This document shows positions 8,932-19,446 of a stretch of DNA of 64,000 bases, piece after piece. The translations under genes were made by a program, and so were the position numbers. The notes beneath the pieces are model-generated. The model had not been told where the DNA came from and searched no databases. It worked only from the letters and a program-made list of their open reading frames with translations. Numbering within the stretch: the stretch's first letter is position 1; every line of letters begins with the position of its first letter. The stretch comes from Clostridium saccharobutylicum DSM 13864 (GTDB taxonomy: Bacteria > Bacillota > Clostridia > Clostridiales > Clostridiaceae), in contig NC_022571.1 in assembly GCF_000473995.1 (NCBI RefSeq), positions 1,514,501 to 1,578,500 on the forward strand, read 5' to 3'.

Positions 8932-9843
8932 ATGAAAAAAAGAACTTTAAAGTTTATGGTTAGTGCTTTGGTATTAACAATGATAGGTGGAGCTATGGTT
9001 GGATGTGGCAACTCATCAAATCAAGCACAAAATAATCAATCGCAAACAAGTGATAAAACAGATGTAAGTGGATCAATAACAATTAGTGGTTCATCCGCAT
9101 TGCTGCCATTAATGGAACAAACTGTTGAAAAGTTTAATGATAAAAATCCTAATGTAGAAGTAAGTGCACAAGCAGGGGGATCTGGAACAGGTCTTACGCA
9201 AGTTCTTGATGGTACAGTAAACATAGGTAATTCCGATATATTTGCTGAAGAAAAACTTGATGCAGATAAAGCTAAGGAATTGGTTGATCATAAAGTAGTA
9301 GCACAAGGATTTGGAGTTGCAGTAAGCAAATCACTTGGTATTGATAATTTAACTTCAGCTCAAATTCAAGACATATTCTCAGGAAAGGTTACTAACTGGA
9401 AACAAGTTGGAGGTCCTGATAAAGAAATATTATTAATACACAGAACAGCTGGATCTGGAACAAGAGCAACTTTTGAAAAAACAATACTTGGTGGCAATAA
9501 AGAATTAGAAAAGGATTCTCTTGGAGTAACTCAAGATTCAAATGGTGCAGTATTAAGTGCTATGAAGCAAAATGATGGTGCAATAAGTTATTTAGGATTA
9601 GCATATATGCAAACTAAAGAGGCTCAAGATGCTTTAAAATTAGTAAAAATTGATGGTGTATCTTCTGACAAGGCAAATATTACTGATGGTTCATATAAAT
9701 TCTGGTCATGGGGACATATGTATACTAAAGGAGAAGCAACAGGAGCAACTAAGAGTTTCATTGACTTTGTAACAAGCAGTGATAATAGTGATAGTATAAA
9801 TAATTTGGGATTTATTTCAGGAAGTGAAATGAAAGTAAAATAA
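8932..9843 (+). CDS. pstS: Phosphate ABC transporter substrate-binding lipoprotein PstS
   Basis: Binds inorganic phosphate outside the membrane and delivers it to PstCA. 303 residues with a lipoprotein signal peptide: basic MKKR, hydrophobic core, and a lipobox ending at C25 (GAMVGC). The phosphate-binding fold is recognisable in SGSSALLPLMEQ, GGSGTGLTQVLDG and HRTAGSGTRATFE, loops whose Ser/Thr/Gly atoms hold phosphate. First gene of a pstSCAB-phoU run that follows phoPR; SD GGAGG at 8921-8925 region. Expression is probably induced by phosphate starvation via the repeats just upstream. Confidence 0.97.
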   Translation: MKKRTLKFMVSALVLTMIGGAMVGCGNSSNQAQNNQSQTSDKTDVSGSITISGSSALLPLMEQTVEKFNDKNPNVEVSAQAGGSGTGLTQVLDGTVNIGNSDIFAEEKLDADKAKELVDHKVVAQGFGVAVSKSLGIDNLTSAQIQDIFSGKVTNWKQVGGPDKEILLIHRTAGSGTRATFEKTILGGNKELEKDSLGVTQDSNGAVLSAMKQNDGAISYLGLAYMQTKEAQDALKLVKIDGVSSDKANITDGSYKFWSWGHMYTKGEATGATKSFIDFVTSSDNSDSINNLGFISGSEMKVK

Positions 9844-9866
9844 TTCAATTAAAGGATGAGTAGAGG

Positions 9867-10760
9867 ATGGAAAAAAGAAGTTTAAAGGAAAGGCTTAAAA
9901 ATGAGTATTTAGGTCAAGGCTTTGCAGCACTATGTGGGATATTAATAATATTGATAACAATAGCAATAATAGTATTTATTGCTTCAAAAGGAATAAGAAT
10001 TTTTGTAAATGATGGATATAGTGTTTCAGAGTTTTTATTTAAAAATAATTGGAATCCGAACAAAGGTGCAGTGCCTTCCTTTGGAGCTCTAGCTTTCATC
10101 TTAGGTTCAACCTTGGTATCAATAGGTGCAGTAATTATAAGTGCACCTATTGCCATTGCCTTGGCAATCTTTGTGAATGTTATCTCTAGCAAATTTGGTA
10201 AAAAGATAATCAAGCCTTCTTTAGAAATATTAGTTGGAATACCTTCAGTTGTTTATGGATGGGTAGGTATTTCAATATTAGTACCATTTATTAAAGGAAA
10301 TTTTGGTGGAATGGGATTTTCATTATTGGCAGGAGTTTTAGTACTTGCAATTATGATATTACCAACTATAGCAACATTATCAATAGATGCTATAAAGACA
10401 ATACCTGAAAGTCATATTGAAGCATCTTATGGATTAGGTGCTACAAGATGGCAAACAATTTCAAGGGTAATAATTCCAGGAGCGAAATCAGGAATACTTA
10501 CAGGGGTTGTACTTGGAATAGCTAGAGCTTTTGGTGAGGCTTTAGCAGTACAAATGGTGATTGGTAATACGGTAAAAATTCCAGATAGTATTTTTTCATC
10601 AATGGCTACATTAACAAGTATTATAACAATGGATATGGCAAATACAGTTGGTGGGACTGCATGGAATGATGCATTATGGACATTAGCATTAATTTTACTT
10701 GTAATTTCCTTTATATTTATATTAATAGTAAGAATGATAGAAAGAAGGAGTGAAGTATAG
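9867..10760 (+). CDS. pstC: Phosphate ABC transporter permease PstC
   Basis: Inner-membrane permease half of the phosphate importer. 297 residues with about six hydrophobic segments, and the EAA-type cytoplasmic loop that contacts the ATPase (EASYGLGATRWQTISRVIIPGAKSGILTGVVLGIARAFGEALAV). Starts at ATG 9867 after pstS by 23 bases and shares its last base with the pstA start, indicating translational coupling. Confidence 0.96.
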   Translation: MEKRSLKERLKNEYLGQGFAALCGILIILITIAIIVFIASKGIRIFVNDGYSVSEFLFKNNWNPNKGAVPSFGALAFILGSTLVSIGAVIISAPIAIALAIFVNVISSKFGKKIIKPSLEILVGIPSVVYGWVGISILVPFIKGNFGGMGFSLLAGVLVLAIMILPTIATLSIDAIKTIPESHIEASYGLGATRWQTISRVIIPGAKSGILTGVVLGIARAFGEALAVQMVIGNTVKIPDSIFSSMATLTSIITMDMANTVGGTAWNDALWTLALILLVISFIFILIVRMIERRSEV

Positions 10761-11644
10761 TGGATGCTAAAAAAATAGATAAAATTGCAACAGTTATATT
10801 TTATGCAATAAGTGCTTTTATAGTAGCTTTGTTAGGAGCATTTATTATATATATATTATATAAAGGTGGCAGTATGTTAAAACCCTCTTTTTTGTTTGGA
10901 AATCCTAAGCTTACAGGAACTGGAGGGGGAATTGCTCCACAATTATTTAATTCTTTTTACATGCTAGTGGTTTCTCTAATAATTACGGTTCCGATTGGAG
11001 TTGGAGCTGGTATTTATTTAGCGGAGTATGCTAAGCAAGGTCCTTTACTTAATTTTATAAGAATGTCTCTTGAGACTATGTCTTCATTACCTTCTATAGT
11101 AATTGGTATGTTTGGATTATTAGTTTTTGTTAATATGGCTAATTGGGGATATTCGATACTTGCAGGGGCTTTATCTGTAAGCATATTAAATATACCATCT
11201 ATGACTAGAATTTCTGAAAGTGCTATTATAGCAGCAAGTAAGAGAGTTAAAGAAGCATCCCTTGGACTTGGAGCAACAAAGTGGCAAACTATATCAAAAC
11301 TAACAGTGCCAACAGCGATGGGAGAAATATTGACAGGTATTATATTGGCAGCAGGAAGAATATTTGGAGAAGCAGCTGCGTTTTTATATACTGCAGGATT
11401 AAGTTCAAAGAATTTAAATTTTAATGAAATAAGTCTAAGTGGAAGCAGATCGGCATTTTCCCTTTTTAGACCTGCTGAAACTTTAGCAGTGCATATATGG
11501 AAGCTAAATTCAGAAGGTATAGTTCCTGATGCAGCTCAAATAGCAAATGGTACGGCCGCAGTACTTATAATTGCAGTTCTTTTATTCAATATTGGAGCAA
11601 GATTACTTGGAAATAAATTAATGAAATCGTATAGTGGCAAATAG
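10760..11644 (+). CDS. pstA: Phosphate ABC transporter permease PstA
   Basis: Second permease subunit. 294 residues from GTG 10760, overlapping the pstC stop by one base. Six hydrophobic segments and the EAA loop KEASLGLGATKWQTISKLTVPTAMGEILTGIILAAGRIFGEAAAFLYTAG. The C-terminal half with HIWKL is typical of PstA and distinguishes it from PstC. Confidence 0.96.
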   Translation: MDAKKIDKIATVIFYAISAFIVALLGAFIIYILYKGGSMLKPSFLFGNPKLTGTGGGIAPQLFNSFYMLVVSLIITVPIGVGAGIYLAEYAKQGPLLNFIRMSLETMSSLPSIVIGMFGLLVFVNMANWGYSILAGALSVSILNIPSMTRISESAIIAASKRVKEASLGLGATKWQTISKLTVPTAMGEILTGIILAAGRIFGEAAAFLYTAGLSSKNLNFNEISLSGSRSAFSLFRPAETLAVHIWKLNSEGIVPDAAQIANGTAAVLIIAVLLFNIGARLLGNKLMKSYSGK

Positions 11645-11650
11645 GAGGCA

Positions 11651-12403
11651 ATGATGAATATAATAGAAACGAAAGATTTGTGTCTATATTATGGAGACAA
11701 TCAAGCGCTAAAAAATATAAATATGTCTATAAATAAAAATGAAGTCACAGCACTTATTGGACCTTCAGGCTGTGGGAAATCAACATATCTTAGAACTTTA
11801 AATAGAATGAATGATTTGATAGAGATTGTAAAAATAACAGGAGAAGTTCTATTTGAAGGCAAAGATATATATAAAGATTATGATGAGATTCACCTAAGAA
11901 AAAGAGTTGGAATGGTATTCCAAAGACCGAATCCTTTTCCAATGTCTATTTATGATAATATTGCTTATGGACCTAGAATACATGGAATTAAAAATAAGAA
12001 AATATTAGATGAAATAGTTGAAAAAAGTTTAAAGGGAGCAGCGCTTTGGAATGAAACTAAAGATAGACTAAAATCGAGTGCACTTGGAATGTCTGGTGGT
12101 CAACAGCAAAGACTTTGTATTGCAAGAACATTAGCTGTTTCTCCGGAAGTGATTCTTATGGATGAGCCGACATCAGCTTTAGATCCTATATCAACAGGAA
12201 AAATGGAAGAACTTATGGAAGAGTTAAAAAAACAATATACAGTAATAATAGTAACTCATAATATGCAACAAGCTGGAAGAATAGCTGATAAAACTGCATT
12301 TTTCTTAAGTGGAGAGGTTGTTGAATATGGCAAAACCGAGGATATATTCTATAATCCAAAAGATAAAAGAACAGAAGACTATATTACTGGTAGATTTGGT
12401 TAA
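11651..12403 (+). CDS. pstB: Phosphate ABC transporter ATP-binding protein PstB
   Basis: ATPase that powers phosphate uptake. 250 residues with Walker [10 protein letters not shown] (37-45), Q-loop [14 protein letters not shown] (the proline-rich form typical of PstB), ABC signature [10 protein letters not shown], Walker [14 protein letters not shown] and switch His in VTHNM. Two adjacent ATGs (11651 and 11654) share the SD AGGAGG; either may be used. Ends 15 bases before phoU. Confidence 0.97.
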   Translation: MMNIIETKDLCLYYGDNQALKNINMSINKNEVTALIGPSGCGKSTYLRTLNRMNDLIEIVKITGEVLFEGKDIYKDYDEIHLRKRVGMVFQRPNPFPMSIYDNIAYGPRIHGIKNKKILDEIVEKSLKGAALWNETKDRLKSSALGMSGGQQQRLCIARTLAVSPEVILMDEPTSALDPISTGKMEELMEELKKQYTVIIVTHNMQQAGRIADKTAFFLSGEVVEYGKTEDIFYNPKDKRTEDYITGRFG

Positions 12404-12418
12404 GAAGGGAGAACAAAT

Positions 12419-13081
12419 ATGACAAGGGAATCTCAAGATGCTAGGGTTAAAACTATAAATAGAGAATTAGTAAATATGACAAGTTTAGTGGAAAAACAAA
12501 TTTACGAGAGTATGATTTGCTTAAAAAACTTTGATTTGGATAAGGCTGAGCAAATTATAAAGGGCGATGATAAGGTTGATGAAATGCAAAAAACAATTGA
12601 GGAAGAATGCATTAAATTTATTGCAACTCAGCAACCTGTGGCGACTGATCTAAGAAAAGTATTTACAGCATCAAAGATAGTAACAGATTTAGAGAGAATG
12701 GCAGATCATGCAGTTGATATATGCAAAATAACAAGACGAATAAATGGAAATGTAAATGTATTTAAGGATGGAATAGATGAACTGTGGAGAATGGAAAAAA
12801 AGGTTAGAGAAATGATAGGTTTATCTATAGATGCTTATATTAAAGATGATGAAAGTATGGCGTATAAAATTTGCGAAAAAGACGATGAGATAGATGAGTT
12901 ATATAAATCTTTATTTAATGCCGTACTTAATGCAATAACATTAGATGATAGTTTGATTCATAAGGGAACTCAGTTATTATTTGTTATAAAGTATTTGGAA
13001 AGGGTAGCAGATCATGTAACTAATATTTGTGAGTGGACTATATTTTCTAAAAATGGAGTGTATACAGATTTAAATGAATAA
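12419..13081 (+). CDS. phoU: Phosphate signalling protein PhoU
   Basis: 220 residues forming two PhoU repeats, each with an E-x-x-x-D metal-binding helix: TDLERMADHAVDICK in the first and KYLERVADHVTNICEW in the second. PhoU links the Pst transporter to the PhoR sensor and restrains phosphate uptake. Last gene of the pst run; a large hairpin follows after 80 bases. Confidence 0.96.
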   Translation: MTRESQDARVKTINRELVNMTSLVEKQIYESMICLKNFDLDKAEQIIKGDDKVDEMQKTIEEECIKFIATQQPVATDLRKVFTASKIVTDLERMADHAVDICKITRRINGNVNVFKDGIDELWRMEKKVREMIGLSIDAYIKDDESMAYKICEKDDEIDELYKSLFNAVLNAITLDDSLIHKGTQLLFVIKYLERVADHVTNICEWTIFSKNGVYTDLNE

Positions 13082-13161
13082 AAGTTTAATAACGATTATC
13101 TTTCAGAGTATAAATAAGCTTACAACATAATTAGATTGTAAAGAAAGTAAATGTATTAATC

Positions 13162-13272
13162 AAAAGAGTTGTGTTAAGAATTAAAATGTGAAATATAAAT
13201 TTTATTTATATGTTAATTTAGTAAATAACAATATTTCACAAAAATGATTTTAACGTAGCTCTTTTTTATATT
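13162..13272 (+). repeat. Long imperfect inverted repeat after phoU (terminator or small element)
   Basis: Arms of 35 bases at 13162-13196 and 13231-13265 pair over their outer 19 bases (with G-U pairs) and over their inner 10 bases (TGTGAAATAT with ATATTTCACA), separated by a 34-base AT-rich loop. The outer arm begins AAAAGAG and ends CTCTTTTTTA, giving a T-run. It probably terminates the pst-phoU transcript, but the length is far beyond an ordinary terminator. A small-RNA or MITE-like origin is possible. Confidence 0.6.
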
Positions 13273-13309
13273 ATAAAAAATTATATATAAATTAATAACT
13301 ATGCATTTA

Positions 13310-13338
13310 TTGACTTAGTTATGCTATTAATGTAATAT
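13310..13338 (+). promoter_or_regulatory. Sigma-A promoter for the DUF512-der-gpsA group
   Basis: TTGACT (13310-13315), 17 bases, TAATAT (13333-13338), 35 bases before the next gene's start. Confidence 0.6.
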
Positions 13339-13373
13339 AACAAGGATAGTATGTTATAATTAGGAGTGAAAAA

Positions 13374-14711
13374 ATGAAAAATATTATAACAAAAGTAATA
13401 TCTGGAGGAATTGCAGAAGAGGTTGGAATAGAACCAAATGATATATTATTATCTATTAACAATAATGAAATAGATGATATTATAGATTATAAATTTTTAT
13501 CCGCAGATGAAGAAATTATATTGGAAATAGAGAAATCCAGTGGAGAAGTATGGGAAATTGAAGTTGAAAAAGAATACGGTGAAGATTTAGGTATAGAATT
13601 TGGCGGCGGAATAATGGATAAAGCTAAAAGATGCAGTAATAATTGTATATTTTGTTTTATAGATCAGTTACCTGAAGGTATGCGAGAAACACTATATTTT
13701 AAAGATGATGATTCAAGATTATCTTTTTTACAAGGTAACTTTGTAACATTAACTAATATGAAGGACGAAGATATTGATAGAATAATTAAATATCATATAA
13801 GTCCTATAAATGTATCTGTACATACTACTAATTCAGAACTTCGAGTTCAAATGTTAAATAATAAATTTGCAGGAAATGTTTTTGAAAGAATGAAAAGATT
13901 ATCAGATGCAGGAATTGTTATGAATGCACAAATAGTTTCTGTGCCAGGAATAAATAATGGTAATGAGTTAAAGAAAACAATTAAGGATTTATATACTCTA
14001 TATCCACAAATTTCAGATGTAGCAGTAGTTCCTATAGGTATAACAAAGTTTAGACAAGGACTTAAACATGTAAATACATATACTAAGGAAGAATCAATTG
14101 AGGAAATTAAAAGAGTAAAAGAGCTTCAAGATACATATATGAAAGAAATTGGAGAACCATTTGTTAGATTATCTGATGAATTTTATATTGTTGCAGGTGA
14201 AGAAATTCCTAAGCAAGAATTCTATGATGATTATCATCAGATTGAAGATGGAATAGGAATGGTTAGATGCTTTAGAGATGAAATTGATAATAGTTTGGAA
14301 GATTTAGATATCAATATGAGTGGAAGTTTTTCTGTTGTTACAGGAACATTAGCTTATGAAGAGATAGTTGAAGCTAGTAAAAAAATTAAAAATAAAAATC
14401 CTAAGATAAAGTTAGATGTTTACCCAATAATAAATAATTATTTTGGAGATACAATTACTATAGCTGGACTTTTAACAGGGACAGATATAATAGATCAGAT
14501 GAAGGGCATAATAAATAGTAAATATTTAATAATGTCAAATAATATGTTTAGAAAAGGATATGAATTAGCAGATTCGAGTGAACAGATTATGTTAGATGAT
14601 ATGAAAATTAAAGATATTGAAACTGCTTTAGATGTGAAGGTTATAGTAGTGGATTATACAGGTGAAGATCTAATTCAAAAACTTAACGAATATAAAGAGG
14701 AGGAAATTTAA
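13374..14711 (+). CDS. DUF512 family PDZ and radical-SAM-like iron-sulfur protein
   Basis: 445 residues. An N-terminal PDZ-like segment (residues 1-70: [32 protein letters not shown]) is followed by a C-x3-C-x2-C cluster (CSNNCIFCF, about 83-91), which binds a 4Fe-4S cluster in radical SAM enzymes, and by a DUF512 C-terminal domain. The middle has [20 protein letters not shown] and a TIM-barrel-like pattern. This family is conserved in clostridia directly before der, and the der start overlaps its stop codon by one base. No reaction is known; the linkage with a ribosome-assembly GTPase hints at a translation or RNA modification role but is inference. Confidence 0.88.
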   Translation: MKNIITKVISGGIAEEVGIEPNDILLSINNNEIDDIIDYKFLSADEEIILEIEKSSGEVWEIEVEKEYGEDLGIEFGGGIMDKAKRCSNNCIFCFIDQLPEGMRETLYFKDDDSRLSFLQGNFVTLTNMKDEDIDRIIKYHISPINVSVHTTNSELRVQMLNNKFAGNVFERMKRLSDAGIVMNAQIVSVPGINNGNELKKTIKDLYTLYPQISDVAVVPIGITKFRQGLKHVNTYTKEESIEEIKRVKELQDTYMKEIGEPFVRLSDEFYIVAGEEIPKQEFYDDYHQIEDGIGMVRCFRDEIDNSLEDLDINMSGSFSVVTGTLAYEEIVEASKKIKNKNPKIKLDVYPIINNYFGDTITIAGLLTGTDIIDQMKGIINSKYLIMSNNMFRKGYELADSSEQIMLDDMKIKDIETALDVKVIVVDYTGEDLIQKLNEYKEEEI

Positions 14712-16027
14712 TGGCTAAACCAATAGTTGCTATGGTTGGAAGACCTAATGTTGGAAAATCAACATTATTTAATAGATTGGCAGGAAAAAGAATTTCAATA
14801 GTACAAGATACACCAGGAGTTACAAGAGACAGGGTGTATGCAGAAGCTGAATGGCTTAATCATACATTTACTATGATAGATACAGGTGGTATTGAGCCAG
14901 AAAGAGATGATATCATAGTGCAACAAATGCGAAGACAAGCAAATATAGCAATAGAAACTGCGGATGTAATAGTATTTATTGTTGATGGTAAAGAAGGATT
15001 GACAGCAGCAGATCATGAAGTAGCTACAATGCTTAGAAAAAGCAAGAAACCCGTAGTTCTAGTTGTAAATAAGGTTGATTCCTTAAAAGAAGAAGATAAT
15101 GCATGGGAATTCTATAATTTAGGTATAGGAGACCCAATAACTATATCAGCTTCACAAGGTTTAGGTCTTGGAGATATGCTTGATAGAGTAGTAGAAAACT
15201 TTGATCAATCTATATATGACGAAGAAGAGGATGAATACATAAGAATAGCTATGATTGGTAAACCAAACGTAGGAAAATCATCTTTGATTAATAAGTTACT
15301 TGGTGAAGAAAGAGTTATAGTTTCTGATGTGCCAGGGACTACAAGAGATGCAATAGATAGTTATTTAGAAACAGAAGAAGGAAAATTCATCTTAATAGAT
15401 ACTGCTGGTCTTAGAAGAAAGAGTAAAGTAAAAGAGGAAATCGAAAGATATAGTGTTGTAAGAACATATGCTGCTATTGAAAGAGCAGATGTTTGTATAT
15501 TGATGATCGATGCTCAAGAAGGTATAACTGAACAGGATGAGAAGATAATAGGTTATGCTCATGAAATGAGAAAAGCTATTATGGTTATTGTTAATAAATG
15601 GGATCTTATAGAAAAAGATGACAAAACATTAGATAAATTTAAAAAGGAATTACAAGGAAATTTAAAGTTCTTAAGTTATGCTGAATATTTATTTATTTCA
15701 GCTTTAACAGGACAAAGAACAAATAGAGTTTTACAATTGGCTAAATATTGCTATGACAATTATAACAAGAGAATTTCAACAGGAATTTTAAATGATGTCA
15801 TAAGCAAGGCTGTTCTAATGAAAGAACCACCTATTGTAGCTTTAAAGAGAATGAAGATTTATTATGCTACTCAGGTTGCAACAAGACCACCAAAGTTTGT
15901 ATTCTTTGTAAATGATGTTAATGCAAGACATTTTTCATATGAAAGATATTTGGAAAATCAATTAAGAGATAGTTTTGATTTTAAGGGTACAGGAATTCAA
16001 ATTGAATATAGAGCGAGAAAGGAATAA
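14711..16027 (+). CDS. der: Ribosome biogenesis GTPase Der (EngA)
   Basis: Essential GTPase for 50S subunit assembly. 438 residues with two tandem G domains: GRPNVGKST (10-18), DTPG, NKVD in the first, and [17 protein letters not shown] in the second, then a KH-like C-terminal domain ([30 protein letters not shown]). The start overlaps the last base of the DUF512 gene, so it is probably translationally coupled. gpsA begins 2 bases later. Confidence 0.98.
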   Translation: MAKPIVAMVGRPNVGKSTLFNRLAGKRISIVQDTPGVTRDRVYAEAEWLNHTFTMIDTGGIEPERDDIIVQQMRRQANIAIETADVIVFIVDGKEGLTAADHEVATMLRKSKKPVVLVVNKVDSLKEEDNAWEFYNLGIGDPITISASQGLGLGDMLDRVVENFDQSIYDEEEDEYIRIAMIGKPNVGKSSLINKLLGEERVIVSDVPGTTRDAIDSYLETEEGKFILIDTAGLRRKSKVKEEIERYSVVRTYAAIERADVCILMIDAQEGITEQDEKIIGYAHEMRKAIMVIVNKWDLIEKDDKTLDKFKKELQGNLKFLSYAEYLFISALTGQRTNRVLQLAKYCYDNYNKRISTGILNDVISKAVLMKEPPIVALKRMKIYYATQVATRPPKFVFFVNDVNARHFSYERYLENQLRDSFDFKGTGIQIEYRARKE

Positions 16028-16029
16028 TT

Positions 16030-17022
16030 ATGAGTAAAATTACTTTTCTAGGAGGCGGAAGTTTTGGAACTTCCTTAGCTGTTCTACTTGCGGAGAAAAA
16101 TAATATTATTAACATATACAACAGAGATAAAAATGTTGTTGATGAAATAAATAGTAAAAGAACAAATGAAAAGTATATGAAAAACTTAATAATTCCAGAA
16201 AGTGTAACAGCTTTTAACGATATTGATAAAGCAATTGAAGGTGCTGATTATATAATATTATCAGTACCTTCACATGTTATTAGAAACATGTGTGAAAAAA
16301 TAAAAGGAAAGATACCTGAAAATGTACCGATAATATCAATTGCTAAAGGAATTGAAGAAGGAAGCAATAAAAGATTATCAGTTGTAATAGAAGAAGAACT
16401 TAAAAATCCAGTAGTTGTTTTATCAGGTCCAAGTCATGCAGAAGAGGTTGCGCTTAAGCTTCCGACTACTCTTGTTAGTACTTCTGAAAATATGGAATAT
16501 GCAGCAGATATACAGGATTTGTTTATGACTTCATATTTAAGAATATATACTAATGATGACATAATTGGTGTGGAAATTGGTGGAGCTGTAAAGAATATAA
16601 TAGCATTAGCAGCGGGTATTATAGATGGACTTGGATATGGAGATAACACCAAAGCAGCTCTTATTACACGAGGCATGAAAGAAATTAGCAGAGTAGGAAT
16701 GGCACTTGATGGTAGAGCTGAAACATTCTATGGATTAACTGGAATGGGAGATCTGATAGTAACATGCACATCTAAGCATTCGAGAAATAGAAAAGCTGGA
16801 CTATTAATAGGCGAAGGAATGTCTGTTGATGAAGCTATAAATGAAGTTGGAATGGTAGTTGAAGGTGTAAAGGCATGTAGAGCTTTTTATGAATTAAAAG
16901 AAAAAAAAGATATATTAATGCCTATAACAGATGGATTATACAAAGTTCTATTTGAAGGTAGAAATCCAAAAGAAGTTATCGATGAACTTATGAATAGAGA
17001 CAAGAAAAATGAAGTATTCTAA
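16030..17022 (+). CDS. gpsA: Glycerol-3-phosphate dehydrogenase (NAD(P)+)
   Basis: Makes sn-glycerol 3-phosphate from dihydroxyacetone phosphate for phospholipids. 330 residues with Rossmann loop [10 protein letters not shown] near residue 8-17, [10 protein letters not shown], catalytic Lys in [22 protein letters not shown] and the C-terminal [13 protein letters not shown]. Two bases after der. No acyltransferase plsY is present next to it. Confidence 0.97.
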   Translation: MSKITFLGGGSFGTSLAVLLAEKNNIINIYNRDKNVVDEINSKRTNEKYMKNLIIPESVTAFNDIDKAIEGADYIILSVPSHVIRNMCEKIKGKIPENVPIISIAKGIEEGSNKRLSVVIEEELKNPVVVLSGPSHAEEVALKLPTTLVSTSENMEYAADIQDLFMTSYLRIYTNDDIIGVEIGGAVKNIIALAAGIIDGLGYGDNTKAALITRGMKEISRVGMALDGRAETFYGLTGMGDLIVTCTSKHSRNRKAGLLIGEGMSVDEAINEVGMVVEGVKACRAFYELKEKKDILMPITDGLYKVLFEGRNPKEVIDELMNRDKKNEVF

Positions 17023-17033
17023 ACTTTAATGTT

Positions 17034-17098
17034 GGTCTTAAAATAAATTTTATCTAAAATATTAGTAAGATAAAATTATTTTAAGACCTTTTTCTTTT
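17034..17098 (+). terminator. Rho-independent terminator after gpsA
   Basis: A 20-odd-bp stem beginning GGTCTTAAAATAA and ending TTATTTTAAGACC (one-base asymmetry) with a loop of about 12 bases and then TTTTTCTTTTTT. Confidence 0.88.
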
Positions 17099-17169
17099 TT
17101 ATAAACTGTATATTTTAAGATATTCATGAATATATATATATTGGTAAAAAGAATATAGGAGGGAATCAC

Positions 17170-18648
17170 GTGGATAATTTTAACATATACAAAGATATAG
17201 CAGATAGAACCCAGGGAGACATATATGTAGGAGTTGTAGGACCAGTTAGAACAGGAAAATCTACATTTATTAAGAAGTTTATGGATTTAATGGTAATACC
17301 AAAGATTGATAATACCTATAAAAAGGAGAGGGCAAAGGATGAACTTCCACAAAGTGGATCAGGGAAAAGCATTCATACAACAGAGCCTAAGTTTGTACCT
17401 AATGAAGCTGTTGAGATAAATTTAGGTGATGAAATTAAATTTAAAGTAAGAATGGTTGATTGTGTAGGATATATTGTCAAAGGAGCATTAGGGTACTTAG
17501 AAGGTGAAGAAAGTAAAATGGTTCATACCCCTTGGTATGACTATGAAATACCATTTGAAGATGCGGCTGAAATTGGGACAAGAAAAGTTATAAATGATCA
17601 TTCAACAATAGGACTTGTAATAACAACTGATGGTAGTATAACAGGAATAGATAGGGAAGATTATGTAGAAGCAGAAGAAAGAGTTATTTCTGAACTTCAA
17701 TCTTTAAATAAGCCATTTATAGTTGTACTTAATACCAATAAACCTAATTCACAGGAAACTAAAGTATTGAAGAAGGAATTGGAGAAAAAATACAATGTTT
17801 CAGTACAAATTATGGATGTTTACAATATGAATGAAGAAGATATTGAAGAACTATTTAAACATGTACTTAAAGAATTTCCTATAAAGGAAATAAATATAGA
17901 TATGCCAGAATGGGTAGAAAAATTGGATGGAAGTCATTGGTTAAAGAAAGACTTTTTCAACATAATTATGGATATGAGCCACGACATTTCAAAAGTTAGA
18001 GATATTAAATATTGCTTGGACAGTTGTGAAGATGAAGAATTTATGGGGACAGCTGCAATAAAACAAGTTGATTTGGGTAATGGAGTGGCACAAGTACTTA
18101 TGAAACCTAAGGATGGAATATTCTATAAGATTCTTAGTGAAATTTGTAATTTAGAGGTTAATTCAGAAAGTGATTTATTATCGATAATAAAAGATTTAAC
18201 TTATGCTAAGAGTGAATATGATAAGGTGAAGGGTGCTTTAGAAGATGTAAGAGAGACTGGATATGGGTTGGTTGCCCCTCAACTTTCAGAAATGAAATTT
18301 GAGGAACCAGAAATAGTTAAGCAAGGTAGTAAATATGGAGTGAAGTTAAAAGCAAGTGCTCCAAGTCTACATTTTATCAAATGCGATATAAAGACAGAAA
18401 TAAGCCCAATAATGGGATCTGAAAAAGAATCAGAAGAACTTGTTAAAGGACTATTAGAACAATTTGAAACAGATCCAGCTCTTCTTTGGCAAAGTAATAT
18501 GTTTGGAAAGTCACTCGAGCTGTTAGTAAAGGAAGGACTTCAAAATAAATTATATAAAATGCCGGAAGATGTTCAAGTTAAAATTCAAAAGACTCTCCAA
18601 AAGATTATTAATGAAGGTAATGGAGGATTGATTTGCATAATTCTTTAA
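17170..18648 (+). CDS. spoIVA: Stage IV sporulation protein A (spore coat morphogenetic ATPase)
   Basis: SpoIVA polymerises with ATP hydrolysis to form the basement layer of the spore coat and is anchored on the forespore by SpoVM, which is also encoded in this window (36697). 492 residues from GTG 17170 (SD AGGAGGG 7 bases earlier). Walker A GPVRTGKST (24-32) is the typical TRAFAC-like P-loop of SpoIVA; a middle domain and a conserved C-terminal end (INEGNGGLICIIL) follow, matching the family length of 492. Transcription is expected to be sigma-E-dependent, but I could not identify a convincing promoter. Confidence 0.98.
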   Translation: MDNFNIYKDIADRTQGDIYVGVVGPVRTGKSTFIKKFMDLMVIPKIDNTYKKERAKDELPQSGSGKSIHTTEPKFVPNEAVEINLGDEIKFKVRMVDCVGYIVKGALGYLEGEESKMVHTPWYDYEIPFEDAAEIGTRKVINDHSTIGLVITTDGSITGIDREDYVEAEERVISELQSLNKPFIVVLNTNKPNSQETKVLKKELEKKYNVSVQIMDVYNMNEEDIEELFKHVLKEFPIKEINIDMPEWVEKLDGSHWLKKDFFNIIMDMSHDISKVRDIKYCLDSCEDEEFMGTAAIKQVDLGNGVAQVLMKPKDGIFYKILSEICNLEVNSESDLLSIIKDLTYAKSEYDKVKGALEDVRETGYGLVAPQLSEMKFEEPEIVKQGSKYGVKLKASAPSLHFIKCDIKTEISPIMGSEKESEELVKGLLEQFETDPALLWQSNMFGKSLELLVKEGLQNKLYKMPEDVQVKIQKTLQKIINEGNGGLICIIL

Positions 18649-18985
18649 AAGATTAATTTAAAAAGCATGTGGTTTAGAATTCCTGAAATTATTATTATAT
18701 AATGCACAATAAGTATCCTGCAATTAATAATTGGAGATAGAATGTTTATGAATTTTAGTAAATAAGTGAATGCGTAAATATTTATATATGGTGTTTATAT
18801 TATAAACATGCATTTAATGACATTCAAATTATATTATAAGAGTAATAAAATTAGCTTTAAAGTTATAATTGTAAGTTGCAAGTTGTGCATTTTATATATG
18901 TTTCTAAAGTTAAAGAATATGATTTTTTACATAGTTTAAGTAGAAAGATATTAATGATTTATATATAATAAAAAAAAGGATATAA
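18649..18985. other. Intergenic region between spoIVA and the PBECR gene
   Basis: 337 AT-rich bases with no gene-like frame. A perfect palindrome TGTTTATA-T-TATAAACA (18792-18808) resembles an operator. No clear terminator for spoIVA was seen. Confidence 0.5.
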
Positions 18986-19423
18986 ATGAGGGGTATTATG
19001 AGAAGAGAGTATAAGGCTTATAAGAAAGTTGGTAAAATAAAAATCTCTATAAGTGAGCTCTTAGAGCCGGATTTTTCAAGAACCGTTTATGCCTCTCCAG
19101 GAGTGATAAATCATATAAAAAAAAGACATGGCAGGCAACTCACAAAAAAAATAAAAGATAATATAATAGATACGATAGAAAAAATAATTAAGGCGCCTGA
19201 ATATGTTGGATTAGACTACAAAAGAGGAAATGGAGGTTCTCTTGAACTAGTAAAAAAAATAGATAATGTTATTTTGCTGTTAGGATTGGAAATAGATTTA
19301 GAGGATAAGTATATTTATGTTGCTACCATGTATCCTATCACAATTTCAAAAATGAATGCAAGAATATATAAAAATAGATTAGTAGAAATTAATTGCATCG
19401 AAATGAAAGAAAGTATATTATAA
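18986..19423 (+). CDS. Small PBECR-type nuclease-fold protein (candidate)
   Basis: 145 residues, basic (many Lys/Arg). I do not recognise a characterised homologue. The pattern 'YASPGVINHIKKRHGRQL' (an early His-x4-His helix), a central helix 'KDNIIDTIEKIIKAPEYVG', hydrophobic strands with VILLLGLEID, and an ending 'KYIYVATMYPITISKMNARI' resembles the PBECR fold (phage Barnase-EndoU-ColicinE5/D-RelE-like), toxic or phage-associated RNase-like domains. Start is ATG 18986 (AAGGA 5 bases before) or ATG 18998 (GAGGGG 4 bases before). No antitoxin or immunity gene lies beside it. The 337- and 525-base gaps on both sides mark it as an accessory gene among core genes. Function is inference. Confidence 0.55.
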   Translation: MRGIMRREYKAYKKVGKIKISISELLEPDFSRTVYASPGVINHIKKRHGRQLTKKIKDNIIDTIEKIIKAPEYVGLDYKRGNGGSLELVKKIDNVILLLGLEIDLEDKYIYVATMYPITISKMNARIYKNRLVEINCIEMKESIL

Positions 19424-19446
19424 AAATGAATTGAATGATGATTTTT

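Noticed and set aside
17105..17135. Sigma-E promoter before spoIVA
   Set aside because: ATATT and CATGAATA sequences exist but spacing and hexamers do not fit the consensus.
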